Assembly (NCBI GenBank): GCA_003520025.1
Contig: DOVP01000144.1
Location: 1 to 16,518 of the forward strand
DNA: 16,518 nucleotides
Origin: Phycisphaerales bacterium
Lineage (GTDB): Bacteria > Planctomycetota > Phycisphaerae > Phycisphaerales > SM1A02
Direction of reading: 5' to 3'
Of this stretch, positions 15,125 to 16,518 are shown one piece after another (positions within the stretch are counted from its first letter, which is position 1; each line of letters opens with the position of its first letter). Under the pieces are notes generated by a model that searched no databases, had not been told where the DNA came from, and saw only the letters and a program-made list of their open reading frames with translations. Made by a program: the position numbers and the translations under genes.

Positions 15125-15949
15125 ATGCCGCTTGCTCGCCTTGGAACCTGCTCATGGAGTCTTGGTCCGGATAATCCCGCCGATTTGGTTCGTTTGATCC
15201 ATGCCACCGGCTTGGACGCTGTTCAACTGGGCCTCAGCCCGGTCGTGACGGATCTGGCAGGCTGGGCGACTCTTGTTCCGCGGCTGATCGAGGCCGATAT
15301 CACGCTGCTGAGTGGCATGATGGCTCCTATCGGGGAGGACTACTCCACACTGGAGACGATCGCCAAGACCGGTGGGATCCGCCCCGACGGAACATGGTCG
15401 GCCAACGAGGCCATGGCGCGATCTATCGCGGTCATCGCCGAGAATGGGGGTATCGGCATGATCACGATGCATGCGGGGTTCATTCCGGAGAGTGCCGCCG
15501 ACCCCGAGCGAGCGGTCATGATTGGGCGGCTTCAGACACTCGCTGATATTTTCGCCGGGGAGGGGTTGTGCCTAGCGCTGGAGACCGGACAGGAATCGGC
15601 CGAGGTGCTGCTCGGTGTGCTGGCTGAGGTGGATCGTGAGCGGGTCGGTGTCAACTTCGATCCGGCCAATATGGTGTTGTATGGCGCGGGCGATCCAATC
15701 GAAGCGATGGAGATGCTCTCGCCGCACATCGTGCAGGTACACCTCAAGGATGCGTTGGCATCAGCGAGGGAAGGTCGGTGGGGTACCGAGACACCACTTG
15801 GCCAGGGTGATGTGGATTGGAATGCATTCTTCCAGTTGGCCAGAGACCTGCCGCGTGAAGTTGATGCCATCATCGAGCGAGAGGGCGGCGATAACCCCGT
15901 CGGCGAGATTCGGGCAGGCGTGGACTTTGTACGGACGCACCTTGTATGA
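15125..15949 (+). CDS. Sugar phosphate isomerase/epimerase (xylose isomerase-like TIM barrel)
   Basis: This 274-residue protein of the AP-endonuclease-2/xylose-isomerase-like TIM-barrel family is probably a cytoplasmic metal-dependent sugar or inositol-type isomerase or epimerase. The first strand is RLGTCSWSL (5-13), followed by LDAVQLGL (30-37). Likely metal and active-site residues are Glu153 (ALETG), Asp179 (NFDPANM), His206 and Asp209 (VQVHLKD) and Glu251 (AIIERE); GQGDVDW (226-232) is a family signature. The GMITMHAGF segment (111-119) supplies another conserved His. The length is normal. Its stop TGA overlaps the ATG of the gamma-glutamyltransferase gene in an ATGA junction, so the two are translated together. 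The substrate cannot be read from sequence, and the pairing with gamma-glutamyltransferase does not suggest one. Confidence 0.88.
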   Translation: MPLARLGTCSWSLGPDNPADLVRLIHATGLDAVQLGLSPVVTDLAGWATLVPRLIEADITLLSGMMAPIGEDYSTLETIAKTGGIRPDGTWSANEAMARSIAVIAENGGIGMITMHAGFIPESAADPERAVMIGRLQTLADIFAGEGLCLALETGQESAEVLLGVLAEVDRERVGVNFDPANMVLYGAGDPIEAMEMLSPHIVQVHLKDALASAREGRWGTETPLGQGDVDWNAFFQLARDLPREVDAIIEREGGDNPVGEIRAGVDFVRTHLV

Positions 15950-16518
15950 AGTGGGCGTTGCTGGCGGTCATTCTGTTCGGTGCCGGATGTTCTGCGACGA
16001 AGGTCAACGAGTCGTACTTCCGTGGAGCGGTCGCGGCCGATCATGCCGTGGCGTCCGAAGCCGGGGTCGAGATGCTGCGGCGGGGAGGCAATGCGATCGA
16101 CGCGGCTGTGGCGACGAGTTTCACGCTGGCCGTGACGGATCCGTTCAGTTGCGGACTCGGCGGTGGCGGATTCATGGTGGTGGTGTTGCCCGATGGCACG
16201 GCCGCGGCGTTGGACTATCGCGAAGCGGCGCCCGCTGGCATGACAGCCGATTGGTATGTGGACCGTCCCTCGACGGCGAGCCGCTACGGTGGCGGAGCGG
16301 TCGGCGTGCCGGGGACAGTCGCCGGGTTGTGGGCGGCTCATGAGCGTTGGGGCGTACTGCCGTGGAAGTCATGTCTGGAACCGGCAATCCGCGCAGCGAC
16401 GAGCGGCGTGAAGGTCGGCGGCCCATGGCTGGGCGCGATGGAGTGGGTCGCGTCGGTTCGCGAGGAGTACCCGGAACTCGCGGTGACCTCGCAGTGGATA
16501 TGGGATCACCTGTGCGGG
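15946..16518 (+). CDS. ggt: Gamma-glutamyltransferase, exported (3' end cut by window edge)
   Basis: The first 191 codons of a gamma-glutamyltransferase, an N-terminal nucleophile hydrolase that cleaves glutathione and other gamma-glutamyl compounds in the periplasm. The leader [15 protein letters not shown] fits a relaxed lipobox (Cys15), suggesting a lipoprotein. Family signatures follow: [20 protein letters not shown] and [11 protein letters not shown], then [27 protein letters not shown] and [22 protein letters not shown]. The autocatalytic Thr that begins the small subunit lies well beyond the edge, so activity cannot be judged. The start overlaps the stop of the isomerase-like gene by four bases (ATGA), implying coupled expression. 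Confidence 0.93.
   Translation, partial: MKWALLAVILFGAGCSATKVNESYFRGAVAADHAVASEAGVEMLRRGGNAIDAAVATSFTLAVTDPFSCGLGGGGFMVVVLPDGTAAALDYREAAPAGMTADWYVDRPSTASRYGGGAVGVPGTVAGLWAAHERWGVLPWKSCLEPAIRAATSGVKVGGPWLGAMEWVASVREEYPELAVTSQWIWDHLCG

Noticed and set aside
14982..15155. Longer start of the DUF4442 gene
   Set aside because: It would run into the divergent isomerase gene, whose ribosome site and barrel start are clear; the added residues look non-coding.

Overview
The window is GC-rich bacterial chromosome and most resembles a planctomycete, probably of the Phycisphaerae. The evidence is an adjacent DUF1501 (Tat-exported) and DUF1800 pair, secreted NHL propellers, small lipoproteins, and an oversized SecA of about 1367 residues with several insertions. 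This placement comes from family knowledge, not a database search. Twelve protein genes are supported, two of them cut by the window edges. No tRNA, rRNA, CRISPR array, transposase or integrase was seen. No gap between genes exceeds about 145 bases.

Bases 1-8698 are a single run of seven minus-strand genes. In transcription order they are a copper-type P-ATPase (copA), a DUF1800 protein, a DUF1501 protein with a Tat signal, a free-standing HMA (CxxC) lipoprotein, a secreted double NHL propeller, a YtkA-like lipoprotein, and a MauG/CcpA-type diheme cytochrome truncated at base 1. The last three overlap by 1 and 4 bases. The HMA-to-NHL junction has a Shine-Dalgarno site embedded in the stop codon. 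A perfect 11-bp hairpin lies across the copA stop codon, so copA may form its own transcript or be separately processed. Cu-ATPase, periplasmic HMA protein, YtkA/FixH-like protein and diheme enzyme together suggest copper handling or cofactor maturation outside the cytoplasmic membrane. That linkage is an inference and is the most interesting part of the window.

Bases 8699-13201 are plus strand: a 34-bp divergent spacer, a small membrane-anchored protein of unknown function, then secA. SecA has extra segments in its N-terminal region, PPXD and NBD2, and a helical wing region that seems to be built from four divergent copies of a unit present once in ordinary SecA.

Bases 13238-14981 are a minus-strand pair: a DUF4442 hotdog-fold protein with a basic tail, followed by a polytopic membrane protein that converges on secA. 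Bases 15125-16518 are a divergent plus-strand pair: a xylose-isomerase-like TIM-barrel protein whose stop overlaps the start of an exported gamma-glutamyltransferase that runs off the right edge.
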